Positions 17,175-27,277 of a stretch of 64,000 nucleotides of DNA are shown here, piece by piece. Source of the DNA: CAVVAH01 sp963746175 (GTDB lineage: Bacteria > Actinomycetota > Actinomycetes > JACCUZ01); assembly GCA_963746175.1 (NCBI GenBank), contig CAVVAH010000008.1, positions 1-64,000 of the forward strand, given 5' to 3'. The notes beneath the pieces were generated by a model that was given only the letters and a program-made list of their open reading frames with translations, was not told where the DNA came from and did no database searches. The first letter of the stretch is position 1. The number at the start of each line of letters is the position of its first letter. The position numbers and the translations under genes were made by a program.

Positions 17175-20100
17175 ATGCGCCCGACGACCACCGAACCGGC
17201 CGGCACCGACCGGTCGGACACGCCCGCACCTCGTGTCGTGGTCCCCCCGATCACCTACCCGGACCTCCCGGTCGCTGCTCGTCGGGACGACATCGCCGCC
17301 GCGATCCGTGACCACCAGGTCGTCGTCCTGGCGGGTGAGACCGGCTCGGGCAAGACCACCCAGCTGCCGAAGATCTGCCTCGAGCTCGGCCGCGGGCAGT
17401 CGGGCCTGATCGGGCACACCCAGCCCCGACGGATCGCCGCCCGGACGGTGGCCGAGCGGATCGCCGAGGAGCTCTCGGTGCCGCTCGGCGGCCTGGTCGG
17501 CTACTCGGTGCGGTTCACCGACAAGGCCGGCCCGGACACGGCGGTCCGGCTGATGACCGACGGCATCCTCCTCGCCGAGATCCAGCGGGACCGCGACCTC
17601 CGCCGCTACGACACGATCATCATCGACGAGGCGCACGAGCGGAGCCTCAACATCGACTTCCTGCTCGGCTACCTCAAGCAGCTGCTGCCCCGGCGGCCCG
17701 ACCTCAAGCTCGTCGTCACCTCGGCCACGATCGACACGGCACGGTTCGCCGCACACTTCGACGACGCACCCGTGGTGGAGGTGACCGGGCGCACCTACCC
17801 CGTCGAGGTGCGGTACCGCCCGCTGGCCGATCCCGACCGGCCGGACGACGACGAGAAGGACCAGGTCCAGGGGGTCCTCGACGCCGTCGACGAGCTCTGC
17901 GCCGAAGGTCCCGGCGACGTCCTGGTCTTCCTCTCCGGCGAGCGCGAGATCCGCGACACCGCCGACGGGCTGCGTGCGCACCTGACGCACCGGCGCGAGC
18001 AGGTCGACGTGCTCCCGCTGTACGCGCGGCTGTCCGCCGCGGAGCAGCACCAGGTGTTCGCCGCGCACGCCGTACGCCGGGTGGTGCTGGCCACCAACGT
18101 GGCCGAGACGTCGCTGACGGTGCCGGGCATCCGCTACGTCGTCGACGCCGGCACCGCCCGGGTGTCCCGCTACAGCCACCGGCTCAAGGTGCAGCGGCTC
18201 CCGATCGAACGGGTCAGCCGCGCGAGCGCCGACCAGCGCGCCGGCCGGTGCGGACGGACCTCCGACGGCATCTGCGTCCGGCTCTACACCGAGGCCGACT
18301 TCGACGAGCGGCCGGAGTTCACCGAACCCGAGATCCTGCGCACCAACCTCGCGTCCGTGATCCTCGCGATGACCGCCCTCGGGCTCGGCGACATCGCCGC
18401 CTTCCCGTTCGTCGAGCCGCCCGACCACCGGCAGGTCAAGGACGGCGTCGCGCTGCTCGAGGAGCTCGGCGCGCTGGACACCACCGCCACCGGTCCGGTG
18501 CGCCGGCTCACCCCGTTGGGCAAGAAGCTGGCCCGGCTGCCCGTCGACCCGCGGCTGGCACGGATGGTGCTGGCCGCCGACGCCAACGGCTGCCTGCCCG
18601 ACGTCCTCGTCATCACGGCGGCGATGTCGATCCAGGACCCTCGTGAGCGGCCGGCCGACCACCAGCAGGCGGCCGACGAGAAGCACCGTCGCTTCGTCGA
18701 CGACCGCTCCGACTTCCTCGCCTACCGGAACCTGTGGCTCTACCTGCGCCAGCAGCAGAAGGACCTGTCCGGCAGCGCCTTCCGCCGGCTGTGCCGGCAG
18801 GAGTTCCTGCACTACCTGCGGATCCGCGAGTGGCAGGACCTGGTCGGCCAGCTCAGGCAGGTCTGCCGTCAGATCGGCCTGGACGCGCGCGGTGAGCTGT
18901 CGGCACCTGGCGACGACCCGCGGCCGGTGCACGAGTCGCTGCTGCCAGGCCTGCTGTCGCACGTCGGGCTGTGGGACCCCGAGAAGCGCGAGTACGCCGG
19001 TGCGCGCGGGGCCCGCTTCGCACCGTGGCCGGGGTCCGCGCTGTTCAGGAAGCCGCCGCGCTGGGTGATGGCCGGCGAGCTGGTGGAGACCTCACGGCTC
19101 TGGGGCCGCGACCTCGGCCGGGTCGAGCCGGAGTGGGTCGAGCCGCTGGCCGAGCACGTGGTGAAGCGCAGCTGGAGCGAGCCGCACTGGTCGGCGAAGA
19201 GCGGCGCGGCGATGGCGTACGAGAAGGTCCTGCTCTACGGCGTGCCGCTCGTCGCGCAGCGCCGGGTTGCCTACGGCCGGATCGACCCGGTCGCGTCGCG
19301 CGACCTGTTCATCCGGCACGCGCTGGTGCAGGGCGAGTGGCGGACCCACCACGAGTTCTTCCACCGCAACCGCGAGCTGCTCGACGACGTCGAGGACCTC
19401 GAGCACCGCGCCCGCCGCCGCGACATCCTCGTCGACGACGAGACGCTCGTGGAGTTCTACGACCAGCGGCTGCCGGCCGACGTCGTGTCCGCCCGGCACT
19501 TCGACGCGTGGTGGAAGAAGGCTCGGCGGTCGCAGCCGGACCTGCTCACCTTCGACCCGGCGATGCTCGTGCGCGACGAGGCGGACCGCGTCAGCGCCGT
19601 CGACTACCCGGACGTCTGGCCGCACGACGACCTGCGGCTGCCGCTGACCTACCAGTTCGAGCCCGGCACCGCGGCGGACGGCGTCACCGTGCACGTCCCG
19701 GTGGCCGTGCTCAACCGGCTGGGCGACGCCCGGTTCGACTGGCAGGTCCCCGGGCTGCGGCACGACCTCGCGACCGCGTTGGTGCGGGCGCTCCCCAAGC
19801 AGCTGCGCAAGGCGTTCGTCCCGGCTCCGGACAGCGCCGCGTCGGCGCTCGCGCGGATCGGGCCGGTGGTCCGCGACGAGCCGTTCACCGACGCCCTCGG
19901 CCGCGAGCTGCGCCACGCGACGGGCGTGGAGGTACGGCACGACGAGTGGGACCTCGACAAGGTCCCGGACCACCTGCGCGTCACCGTCCGGGTCGAGCGC
20001 GACGACGGCACCGTCGCCGCGGAGGGGAAGGACCTCGAGGCGCTACGACGTGAGCTCGCTCCTGCCGTCCGCGCGACCGTGTCGCTGGCCGCCGCAGACG

Positions 20101-20969
20101 TCGAGCGGGCCGGGCTGACGTCCTGGTCGTTCGGCGAGCTGCCCGCGACGTTCGCCGGCGAGCTGGCCGGCCGCACGGTCGAGGGCTTCCCCGCCCTCGT
20201 CGACGAGGGCACCACCGTCGCGCTCCGCGTGCTGGGGTCGGCCGGCGAGGCGCGGGCCGCCACCTGGTCCGGCGTGCGCCGGCTGCTCGCGCTCTCCGTG
20301 CCGTCCCCGGTGAGGGGCGTCGTCGGACGGCTGGACAACGCCAGCAAGCTGGCCCTCGGCGACAACCCCTACGGCGCCGTACCCGCTCTGCTCGACGACT
20401 GCGTCACCGCCGCCCTCGACCTGCTGCTCGAGCGGCACGGTGGCCCGCCGGCCGACGAGGCCGGCTTCGGTGCGCTGCGCGACGCGGTCCGCGCGGACCT
20501 GCCCAACGGGGCGTACGACGTGGTGCGCGCGGTGGCCAAGGTCCTCGCGACGGCCGGCGAGGTCGGCCGGCGCGCGAGCGGGACCACGGCACCCGCGGCG
20601 CTGCCGTCGGTCCTCGACGTGCGCGGGCACGTCGCCCGGCTGGTGCGGCCCGGGTTCGTCAGCGCCACGGGCGCGGCCCGGCTCGACGACCTGCAGCGCT
20701 ACCTCACGGCCGACCTGCGCCGGCTGGACCTGCTCGCCGGCGCACCGGGCCGGGACCGCGAACGGCTCGCCCGGATCGAGGCGGTCGAGCAGGAGCACGC
20801 CCGGTGGCTGGCCGGGCTCCGCCCCGAGCGCCGGTGCGAGCCGGCCGTGCGCGAGGTGGCGTGGATGCTCGAGGAGCTGCGCGTCAGCGTGTTCGCCCAG
20901 CAGCTCGGCACGCCGTACTCCGTGTCCGAGAAGCGCATCTACCGCGCCATGGACGACGCCGTTTCCTGA
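17175..20969 (+). CDS. hrpA: ATP-dependent RNA helicase HrpA
   Basis: A DEAH-box RNA helicase of 1264 residues, close to the usual 1280-1300. The Walker A motif is GETGSGKTT (54-62), DEAH is at 151-154, SATI and the QRAGRCGRTSDG motif VI follow, then the helicase-associated, OB-fold and DUF3418 C-terminal domains that mark full-length HrpA. In E. coli HrpA acts on mRNA processing and resolves stalled ribosomes. The N-terminal 30 residues are Pro/Thr-rich and variable. ATG 17175 is chosen over upstream codons because of the -10-like sequence just before it. The next gene starts 28 bases after the stop. Confidence 0.96.
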   Translation: MRPTTTEPAGTDRSDTPAPRVVVPPITYPDLPVAARRDDIAAAIRDHQVVVLAGETGSGKTTQLPKICLELGRGQSGLIGHTQPRRIAARTVAERIAEELSVPLGGLVGYSVRFTDKAGPDTAVRLMTDGILLAEIQRDRDLRRYDTIIIDEAHERSLNIDFLLGYLKQLLPRRPDLKLVVTSATIDTARFAAHFDDAPVVEVTGRTYPVEVRYRPLADPDRPDDDEKDQVQGVLDAVDELCAEGPGDVLVFLSGEREIRDTADGLRAHLTHRREQVDVLPLYARLSAAEQHQVFAAHAVRRVVLATNVAETSLTVPGIRYVVDAGTARVSRYSHRLKVQRLPIERVSRASADQRAGRCGRTSDGICVRLYTEADFDERPEFTEPEILRTNLASVILAMTALGLGDIAAFPFVEPPDHRQVKDGVALLEELGALDTTATGPVRRLTPLGKKLARLPVDPRLARMVLAADANGCLPDVLVITAAMSIQDPRERPADHQQAADEKHRRFVDDRSDFLAYRNLWLYLRQQQKDLSGSAFRRLCRQEFLHYLRIREWQDLVGQLRQVCRQIGLDARGELSAPGDDPRPVHESLLPGLLSHVGLWDPEKREYAGARGARFAPWPGSALFRKPPRWVMAGELVETSRLWGRDLGRVEPEWVEPLAEHVVKRSWSEPHWSAKSGAAMAYEKVLLYGVPLVAQRRVAYGRIDPVASRDLFIRHALVQGEWRTHHEFFHRNRELLDDVEDLEHRARRRDILVDDETLVEFYDQRLPADVVSARHFDAWWKKARRSQPDLLTFDPAMLVRDEADRVSAVDYPDVWPHDDLRLPLTYQFEPGTAADGVTVHVPVAVLNRLGDARFDWQVPGLRHDLATALVRALPKQLRKAFVPAPDSAASALARIGPVVRDEPFTDALGRELRHATGVEVRHDEWDLDKVPDHLRVTVRVERDDGTVAAEGKDLEALRRELAPAVRATVSLAAADVERAGLTSWSFGELPATFAGELAGRTVEGFPALVDEGTTVALRVLGSAGEARAATWSGVRRLLALSVPSPVRGVVGRLDNASKLALGDNPYGAVPALLDDCVTAALDLLLERHGGPPADEAGFGALRDAVRADLPNGAYDVVRAVAKVLATAGEVGRRASGTTAPAALPSVLDVRGHVARLVRPGFVSATGAARLDDLQRYLTADLRRLDLLAGAPGRDRERLARIEAVEQEHARWLAGLRPERRCEPAVREVAWMLEELRVSVFAQQLGTPYSVSEKRIYRAMDDAVS

Positions 20970-20985
20970 CGGCGGCCCCACGGTC

Positions 20986-20991
20986 TACCGT
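20986..20991 (+). promoter_or_regulatory. -10-like TACCGT for leaderless start at 20998
   Basis: TACCGT ends six bases before the ATG at 20998. It lies in the 28-base gap after hrpA, so the gene may have its own promoter. Confidence 0.4.
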
Positions 20992-20997
20992 GCGGGC

Positions 20998-21630
20998 ATG
21001 GCCGCCTCGGCAGACCTCTGGCCCCTGACCCGGCGCGAGCGTGAGCGCTTCGCCGACCTGCTCGCGGCCCTCCGGCCCGACGAGTGGGCGACGCCGTCGC
21101 TCGCTGCCGGGTGGACCGTGAAGGACGTCGCCGGGCACTGCCTCGCGACGGCCCAGATGACCAAGCCGTCGTTCCTGCTCGCCATGGCCGGCTCGGGCTT
21201 CCGCTTCCACGTGATGAACGCGAAGAACATCAGGAAGTACGGCGCCGGCACCCCGGCCGACCTGGTCGCCAGGACCCGGGCCACGGCCGCCCGCCGGACC
21301 GCACCACCCGGGCCGCCGCCGGTGCCGCTGTCCGAGGTCGTCGTGCACTCCGAGGACGTCGCCCGGCCGCTCGGCCGCACCGTGGACCGCTCCCCGGAGG
21401 CGCTCGTCGCCAGCCTGGACTTCTACCGGCAGGCACAGCCCCTCATCGGCGGCCGGAAGCGCTCGGAGGGTCTGCACCTCGTCGCCGACGACGTCGGCTG
21501 GGAGCACGGTGCCGGGCCCACGGTGTCCGGCCGCGCGATCGACCTGCTGCTCGCACTGTCCGGTCGCCGGGCCGGCCTGGACGGCCTGACCGGCGACGGG
21601 ACGGCGACGCTGACCGCACGCATGCCCTGA
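20998..21630 (+). CDS. Maleylpyruvate isomerase-like (TIGR03083) mycothiol-type protein
   Basis: A 210-residue DinB-superfamily protein of the actinobacterial TIGR03083 group. The first helices contain LRPDEWATPSLAAGWTVKDV and AGHCL, with the metal-ligand His in VKDVAGHCLA; VVVHSEDVARPLG supplies the second site, and the C-terminal half (about 150-210) ends in the ATLTARMP strand. Such proteins bind a divalent metal and probably use mycothiol; the substrate is unknown. An inverted repeat follows the stop and would terminate it against the convergent MFS gene. Confidence 0.85.
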   Translation: MAASADLWPLTRRERERFADLLAALRPDEWATPSLAAGWTVKDVAGHCLATAQMTKPSFLLAMAGSGFRFHVMNAKNIRKYGAGTPADLVARTRATAARRTAPPGPPPVPLSEVVVHSEDVARPLGRTVDRSPEALVASLDFYRQAQPLIGGRKRSEGLHLVADDVGWEHGAGPTVSGRAIDLLLALSGRRAGLDGLTGDGTATLTARMP

Positions 21631-21706
21631 CAAGGGTCACAAGCGCCTAGACGGAGATGCGTGTGGCAGCCCGTCCGCCTGCCGAGCACCGTCGTGGGAC
21701 ACAGCG

Positions 21707-21755
21707 AAGTGGCCCCGCTAGGAGGTCGGATTCCAGGCCCTCCACGGGGCCACTT
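21707..21755. terminator. Long hairpin between convergent genes
   Basis: AAGTGGCCCCG (21707-21717) pairs with CGGGGCCACTT (21745-21755), and inside the loop GGAGG can pair with CCTCC. It sits between the stop at 21630 and the MFS stop at 21869 and can serve both directions. Nothing else is evident in this 238-base gap. Confidence 0.55.
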
Positions 21756-21868
21756 GGCTCGACATCGGCGGGCACCCGCGGACGACGCCACGCCATGCAG
21801 CTGCTCCGCCGTCCATTGCCGCTCTTCACGGCCAGCGACAACGGCGGAGAGTCGCAGGCCCCGGCCGC

Positions 21869-23419
21869 TCAGGCGGCGTCAGCGGCGGCCGCGTCCAGGG
21901 GCTGGGTACGGCGCGGCACCAGCCAGATGCCGAGCGCGCCGACCACGGCGGCGACCACCACGCCCAGGAAGACGTGGTGCGAGGCGTCGTACAGCGCGGA
22001 CCGGACGATGGCCTCCGCCGCCCCGGTGAGCCCGCCGTCGAGCGCGAGCCGCTCGGCGTCGGCACTGTCCGGCAGCGAGCCGGCGACGTCGGCGGGCGGG
22101 TGCGACAACCGGTCGGACAGGGTGGCGTTGGCCACCGCACCGAACACGGCGACGCCGACCGCGCTGCCGAGGTTGCGGCAGAACATGTTGGTGCCGGTGA
22201 CGACCCCCCGGCGCTGCCAGTCGACCACCGACTGCACGGCGACGATGGTCGGCGCCGACCACAGCCCGAGCCCGACGCCCACGACGAAGCAGGCCACCGC
22301 CACCGCGAGCACGGACGAGTCGGCGGCCAGCAGGGCGACCAGCACCGTGCCGGCCACGGCGACCGCCACCCCGATCAGCGCGGTGTCCCGGAAGCCGATC
22401 CGCAGGTAGATCCGGCCGGACAGCGACGCGGCGATCGGCCAGCCGAGGGTCATGGCGGCCACCGCGAAGCCGGCCACCAGCGCGCCGGTGCCCAGCACGC
22501 CCTGCGCGTACGTCGGGATGTACGAGACGAGTCCGATCAGGGTGACGCCGATGGCCATCGACGCGAGGTTGCCGCCGACCAGCACCCGGTGGCGGAAGAC
22601 CCAGAGCGGCAGCACCGGCTCGGTGGCCCGGCGCTCGACCAGGACGAACGCGACCAGGGATGCGCCGCCGATCACGAAGACGATGAGACTCACGGCCGAT
22701 CCCCAGTCCCATGCCACGCCGCCCTCGAGCAGGCCGAGGATGACCAGGCTGCAACCCACGGTCAGAAGGGCGGCACCGAGGACGTCGAAGTCGTGCTTGC
22801 GGCGCTCGACCTTCTCGTGGAAGGAGCGCCACAGCATCCAGATCGTGATGGCGCCGACCGGCAGGTTGATGAAGAAGATCCACCGCCAGCTCACGTACTC
22901 GGAGAACACGCCGCCCAGGGTCGGACCGATGACCGACGAGAGCCCCCACACGCTGGCGATGTAGCCCTGGACCCTGGCCCGCTCCTGCACGGAGTAGAGG
23001 TCGCCGACGATCGTGATGGTCACCGGCAGGACGGCGCCCGCGCCGATGCCCTGGACGGCTCGCGCGATGATCAGGGTCGGCATGCTCCAGGCGACGCCGC
23101 AGAGCACCGAGCCGGCCAGGAAGACACCGATGCCGAGGAAGAGGACCGGCTTGCGGCCCACGACGTCGGACGCCTTGCCGTAGAGCGGTGTCGTGACGGC
23201 CTGGGTCAGGAGGTAGATCGAGAACAGCCAGGGGAACTGCGAGAAGCCGCCGACGTCGCGGACGATCGACGGCACGGCCGTCGCGATGATCGTGGCGTCC
23301 AGGGCGACGAGTGCGGTGGCCAGCATGACGGCGACGAGCACCGGCCCGCGCTCGGAGCGGAAGCCGATCGCGGCTTTCGTAGGGGCGGTGGCCTCGGGCG
23401 TGTCTCCGGTGGTGGTCAT
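21869..23419 (-). CDS. MFS drug transporter, DHA2/EmrB family
   Basis: A 516-residue, 14-helix proton-driven exporter. Motif A appears as YGKASDVVGRKP, the motif C region as GPTLGGVFSEYVSWRWIFFINLP, the classic DHA2 signature, and D-T-T/I follows in ALDATIIATAVPSIV. DHA2 pumps export drugs, dyes and antibiotics. A MarR-family gene lies 58 bases upstream on the same strand and probably represses the pair. ATG 23419 is used; an in-frame TTG four codons earlier is less likely. A Met in the same region, ATG TNM, has no bearing on the start. Confidence 0.93.
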   Translation of the reverse strand: MTTTGDTPEATAPTKAAIGFRSERGPVLVAVMLATALVALDATIIATAVPSIVRDVGGFSQFPWLFSIYLLTQAVTTPLYGKASDVVGRKPVLFLGIGVFLAGSVLCGVAWSMPTLIIARAVQGIGAGAVLPVTITIVGDLYSVQERARVQGYIASVWGLSSVIGPTLGGVFSEYVSWRWIFFINLPVGAITIWMLWRSFHEKVERRKHDFDVLGAALLTVGCSLVILGLLEGGVAWDWGSAVSLIVFVIGGASLVAFVLVERRATEPVLPLWVFRHRVLVGGNLASMAIGVTLIGLVSYIPTYAQGVLGTGALVAGFAVAAMTLGWPIAASLSGRIYLRIGFRDTALIGVAVAVAGTVLVALLAADSSVLAVAVACFVVGVGLGLWSAPTIVAVQSVVDWQRRGVVTGTNMFCRNLGSAVGVAVFGAVANATLSDRLSHPPADVAGSLPDSADAERLALDGGLTGAAEAIVRSALYDASHHVFLGVVVAAVVGALGIWLVPRRTQPLDAAAADAA

Positions 23420-23477
23420 CGCCGGTGCCAACCCACCGCACGCCGGATCCCTTCCCGCCCGGCGCGACCGAGCCGGA

Positions 23478-23930
23478 TCAGTCGCCGTCGCCGCGGCCCA
23501 GCGCCGCGTCCATCTGGGTGTTGAAGCGGCCGAGCAGCTCGGCGAAGGTCGCCACGTCGGCCTCGGGCCAGCGGTCGAGCTGCTCGCGGACCACCCGCCG
23601 GCGGCCGCCGCGCGCGTGCGCGAGCCGTTTGCGCCCCTCGCCGGTGACGACGAGCAGCTGGGCCCGGCCGTCCCCCGGGTCCGGCTCGCGGGCGACCATG
23701 CCCGTGCGCTCCAGCAGGGCCACCTGACGGCTCACGGCGCCCTTGTCGATGCCGAAGTAGTCGCACAGGTCGCTGGCGCGCACGCTGCCCAGCTCGTCGA
23801 CCCGCGAGAGCAGGGCGTACGCCGTGGGCTGCAGGTCCGGGTGCACCTCGGTGGCGACGTCGCGGTTCCAGGCCCGGGCCCGGCGCAGGAGCACCGCGAG
23901 CTCGCGCTCCACCTCGCCGTACGACGTCAT
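23478..23930 (-). CDS. MarR family transcriptional regulator
   Basis: A 150-residue winged-helix regulator. The DNA-binding part is in residues 50-110: SVRASDLCDYFGIDKGAVSRQVALLE is the helix-turn-helix and REPDPGDGRAQLLVVT the wing. MarR proteins are usually ligand-released repressors of the gene next to them, here the DHA2 exporter 58 bases downstream. ATG 23930 is preferred to the ORF start seven codons upstream because it starts the family's first helix directly. It is divergent from the DUF3516 helicase over 74 bases. Confidence 0.92.
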   Translation of the reverse strand: MTSYGEVERELAVLLRRARAWNRDVATEVHPDLQPTAYALLSRVDELGSVRASDLCDYFGIDKGAVSRQVALLERTGMVAREPDPGDGRAQLLVVTGEGRKRLAHARGGRRRVVREQLDRWPEADVATFAELLGRFNTQMDAALGRGDGD

Positions 23931-23991
23931 GGTGCCCAGCCTGTCATCCACGCGGGGCCGGGTGAACCTCCGGTGCGGCGGGCAGGCCCCG

Positions 23992-23997
23992 TATCGT
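23992..23997 (+). promoter_or_regulatory. -10-like TATCGT for leaderless start at 24005
   Basis: TATCGT ends seven bases before the GTG of the DUF3516 helicase, with no ribosome site in between. Confidence 0.45.
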
Positions 23998-24004
23998 CGG
24001 CGCG

Positions 24005-26569
24005 GTGCGTCTCCTGGACCGGCTGCCGGACTCCCCCGGGCCGGACCCGATGTTCGACGCCTTCGCCGGCTGGGCCGCGGGCGAGGGTCTCGACCTCTAC
24101 CCGGCGCAGACCGAGGCGCTGATCGAGCTGGTCTCCGGCAGCAACGTCGTGCTGGCGACCCCGACCGGCTCCGGCAAGAGCCTGGTCGCGACGGGTGCGA
24201 TGTTCGCGGCGTACGCCGAGGGCCGGCGCGCGGTCTGGACGGCGCCGATCAAGGCGCTGGTGTCGGAGAAGTTCTTCGCGCTCTGCGCAGTCTTCGGGGC
24301 GGAGAACGTCGGCATGCTCACCGGTGACGCCGCGGTGAACCCCGAGGCGCCCCTGCTCACCGCGACCGCCGAGGTCGTCGCGAACCATGCGCTGCGGGAC
24401 GGTCCGACCTCCGACCTCGGGCTGGTCGTGATGGATGAGTTCCACTACTACGCCGACCCCGAACGTGGCTGGGCCTGGCAGGTGCCGCTCCTGGAGCTGA
24501 CCCGCGCCCAGTTCCTGCTGATGTCGGCGACGCTCGGCGACGTCAGCTTCTTCCGTGACGACCTCACCCGGCGTACCGGCCGGACGACGTCGGTGGTCGA
24601 GTCGGTCGACCGGCCGGTGCCGCTCGCGTACTACTACGCGAAGACCCCCGTGCACGAGACGCTCGAGGAGCTGCTGAGCACCGACCGCGCACCGGTCTAC
24701 GTCGTGCATCCGACGCAGGCGGCGGCGCTCGAGCGCGCCCAGGCGCTGACCAGCATCAACGTCGCGAGCCGCACGCAACGGGACGAGATCGCGACCGCCC
24801 TGGGTGCCTTCCGGTTCCGGTCCGGCTTCGGCAGCACGCTGTCGCGGCTGGTGCGGCACGGCGTCGGCGTGCACCACGCCGGGATGCTGCCACGCTACCG
24901 CCGGCTGGTCGAGACGCTCGCCCAGGCCGGGCTGCTCAAGGTGGTGTGCGGCACCGACACCCTCGGCGTGGGCATCAACGTGCCGATCCGCACCGTGCTC
25001 ATGACCTCGCTGGCGAAGTACGACGGCACGCGGGTGCGGCACCTCACGGCGCGCGAGTTCCACCAGGTCGCCGGGCGGGCCGGTCGGGCCGGCTACGACA
25101 CCGCCGGGACGGTCGTCGTGCAGGCGCCCGAGCACGACGTCGAGAACGAGCGGCTCCGGCTCAAGGCCGGTGACGACCCGAAGAAGCTGAAGAAGCTGGT
25201 GCGCAAGAAGGCGCCGGAGGGGTTCGTGTCGTGGGGCGAGCCGACGTTCGAGAGGATGGTCGCCGCGCCGCCGGAGCAGCTGCGGTCCAGCTTCCGTGTC
25301 ACGCACGCGATGCTGCTCAACGTGCTGGCCCGCCCGGGCGACCCGTACCTCGCGATGCGGCACCTGCTCGAGGACAACCACGAGCCGCGCGCCGCCCAGC
25401 TGAGGCACATCAGGCACGCCATCGCGATCTTCCGCGCGCTGATCGCCGGCGGCGTCGTGCAGCGGGTCGACCCGCCGGCCCCGGACGGCCGACGGTGGGC
25501 GCTCACCGTCGACCTGCAGCCGGACTTCGCCCTGAACCAGCCGCTGTCGCCGTTCGCCGTGGCCGCCCTCGAGCTGCTCGACCGCGACTCCCCGACGTAC
25601 GCCCTCGACGCCCTGTCCGTCGTCGAGGCGACGCTCGAGGACCCGCGGCAGGTGGTGTCGGCGCAGCGCAGCAAGGCACGCGGCGAGGCGGTGGCCGCCA
25701 TGAAGGCGGAGGGCATCGAGTACGAGGAGCGGATGGAGCTGCTCGAGGACGTGACCTACCCGCGGCCGCTCGACGACCTGCTGCAGCACGCGTACGACTC
25801 GTACCGCACCGGCCACCCGTGGGTCGCCGACCACGAGCTCAAGCCGAAGTCGGTGGCGCGCGACATGAGCGAGCGGGCCATGACGTTCACCGAGTACGTC
25901 GGGTTCTACAACCTCGCTCGCTCCGAGGGCCTGGTCCTGAGGTACCTCGCGGACTCGTACAAGGCGCTTCGCCAGACGGTGCCGGACACCGCGCGCACCG
26001 AGGAGCTGCGCGACCTCATCGAGTGGCTGGGCGAGCTGGTGCGGCAGGTCGACTCCAGCCTGCTCGACGAGTGGGAGCGGCTGACCGCACCGAGCGAGGT
26101 GGTGGACGAGCGGTCGCTGGTGCGCGACGAGAGGCCACCCGCCGTCACGTCGAACGTGCGTGCCTTCCGCGTCCTGGTGCGCAACGCGATGTTCCGCCGG
26201 GTCGAGCTCGCCGCCCTGCGCCGCTACGACCTGCTCGGCGAGCTGGACGCCGAGGCGGGCTTCGACGCGGCGGCCTGGGCCGACGCCATGGCCGGCTTCT
26301 GGGACGACCACGACGCGCTGCTCACCGACGCCGACGCACGCGGCCCGGCCCTGCTCCAGGTGACCGAGGGCGCGGCCGCCTGGACGGTGCGCCAGACGCT
26401 CCACGACCCGGCCGGCGACCACGACTGGGGCATCACGGCCCGCATCGACCTGGCCGCCTCCGACGAGGCAGGCGCGGCGGTCGTCACCGTGACCGCCGTC
26501 GACCGGCTCGACGGTGCGTGGACGGCGGACGACTCGGACGACACCGACCCCGCCCAGCTGCCGGGCTGA
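24005..26569 (+). CDS. DEAD/DEAH-box helicase with DUF3516 domain
   Basis: A superfamily 2 helicase of 854 residues. Walker A is ATPTGSGKS (51-59), Walker B is MDEFHYY (from 143), followed by LMSATLGD, and motif VI is HQVAGRAGRAGYD. The C-terminal DUF3516 region (about 380-850) is typical of an actinobacterial Ski2-like group of unknown substrate, presumably RNA. The GTG start is supported by the -10-like sequence seven bases upstream and by the family's short N-terminus. It stands alone; the next gene converges on it with a 12-base gap. Confidence 0.93.
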   Translation: MRLLDRLPDSPGPDPMFDAFAGWAAGEGLDLYPAQTEALIELVSGSNVVLATPTGSGKSLVATGAMFAAYAEGRRAVWTAPIKALVSEKFFALCAVFGAENVGMLTGDAAVNPEAPLLTATAEVVANHALRDGPTSDLGLVVMDEFHYYADPERGWAWQVPLLELTRAQFLLMSATLGDVSFFRDDLTRRTGRTTSVVESVDRPVPLAYYYAKTPVHETLEELLSTDRAPVYVVHPTQAAALERAQALTSINVASRTQRDEIATALGAFRFRSGFGSTLSRLVRHGVGVHHAGMLPRYRRLVETLAQAGLLKVVCGTDTLGVGINVPIRTVLMTSLAKYDGTRVRHLTAREFHQVAGRAGRAGYDTAGTVVVQAPEHDVENERLRLKAGDDPKKLKKLVRKKAPEGFVSWGEPTFERMVAAPPEQLRSSFRVTHAMLLNVLARPGDPYLAMRHLLEDNHEPRAAQLRHIRHAIAIFRALIAGGVVQRVDPPAPDGRRWALTVDLQPDFALNQPLSPFAVAALELLDRDSPTYALDALSVVEATLEDPRQVVSAQRSKARGEAVAAMKAEGIEYEERMELLEDVTYPRPLDDLLQHAYDSYRTGHPWVADHELKPKSVARDMSERAMTFTEYVGFYNLARSEGLVLRYLADSYKALRQTVPDTARTEELRDLIEWLGELVRQVDSSLLDEWERLTAPSEVVDERSLVRDERPPAVTSNVRAFRVLVRNAMFRRVELAALRRYDLLGELDAEAGFDAAAWADAMAGFWDDHDALLTDADARGPALLQVTEGAAAWTVRQTLHDPAGDHDWGITARIDLAASDEAGAAVVTVTAVDRLDGAWTADDSDDTDPAQLPG

Positions 26570-26581
26570 CGTTCGAAGGGC

Positions 26582-27163
26582 TCAGGCGTCCACCCGGAGG
26601 CGCATGACCCAGCGCCACTTGGCGATCCGACGGTCGCGGGTGAAGCCGAGCTCCTCGTACAACGTCTCGGGCCCGGTGTGGAAGTACGCGCCCCGCTGCT
26701 CAGGGCGACCCTCGACCTGCTCCGGGTAGGCCTCGACGAGGCCACCACCCGCGGCGCAGATGGCGTCCAGCGCGCCCGAGACGGCGGCTCGGGCCACGCC
26801 CTTGCCTCGGTGACCCTTGCCGGTGAAGATGCAGCCGATGCGCCAGTCCGGCAGCTCCACGAGCTCCTTCTCGTACGCCGCCGGGTTCTTGATGGTGGCC
26901 ACCTCGGCCGGCGAGCCGTACTGGCACCAGCCGATCGCCTCGTCCCCGTCGTAGACCAGGATCTGGTGCACCGTGCCGGCGCGCACGTGCGCCTGCTTGG
27001 CCGCCTTGTTGGCAGCCCGGTCTCGGGTCAGCCCGTCGCTGTGGAAGCCCATGCACCAGCAGCCGCCCCAGACGCCGTTGTTGGCCTCCACGAGACGAGC
27101 GAAGTCGTCCCAGGTGTCCGGGGACAGGGGGCGGGTGCTGTACGCGTCGGGATCGGCGGCCAT
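26582..27163 (-). CDS. GNAT family N-acetyltransferase
   Basis: A 193-residue acetyltransferase. The opening STRPLSPDTWDDFARLVEANNGVWGGCWCMGFH is a known GNAT subgroup; QILVYDGDEAIGWCQYG is the central sheet and GCIFTGKGHRGKGVARA carries the acetyl-CoA pyrophosphate loop (R/Q-x-x-G-x-G/A in HRGKGVA). The tail ETLYEELGFTRDRRIAKWRWVM is typical. The substrate is unknown. ATG 27163 is selected because the ORF upstream of it has no family similarity. Confidence 0.9.
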   Translation of the reverse strand: MAADPDAYSTRPLSPDTWDDFARLVEANNGVWGGCWCMGFHSDGLTRDRAANKAAKQAHVRAGTVHQILVYDGDEAIGWCQYGSPAEVATIKNPAAYEKELVELPDWRIGCIFTGKGHRGKGVARAAVSGALDAICAAGGGLVEAYPEQVEGRPEQRGAYFHTGPETLYEELGFTRDRRIAKWRWVMRLRVDA

Positions 27164-27277
27164 CAGGTCATGATCCTCATCGTGAGCGGGGAGCGGAAGG
27201 CGCTGGTGCACCGTGCTGTTCCTACCGCCCACCACCGACAGGAGCTGATCGACGGAGCGGCACGGGTGAAGGCGCGA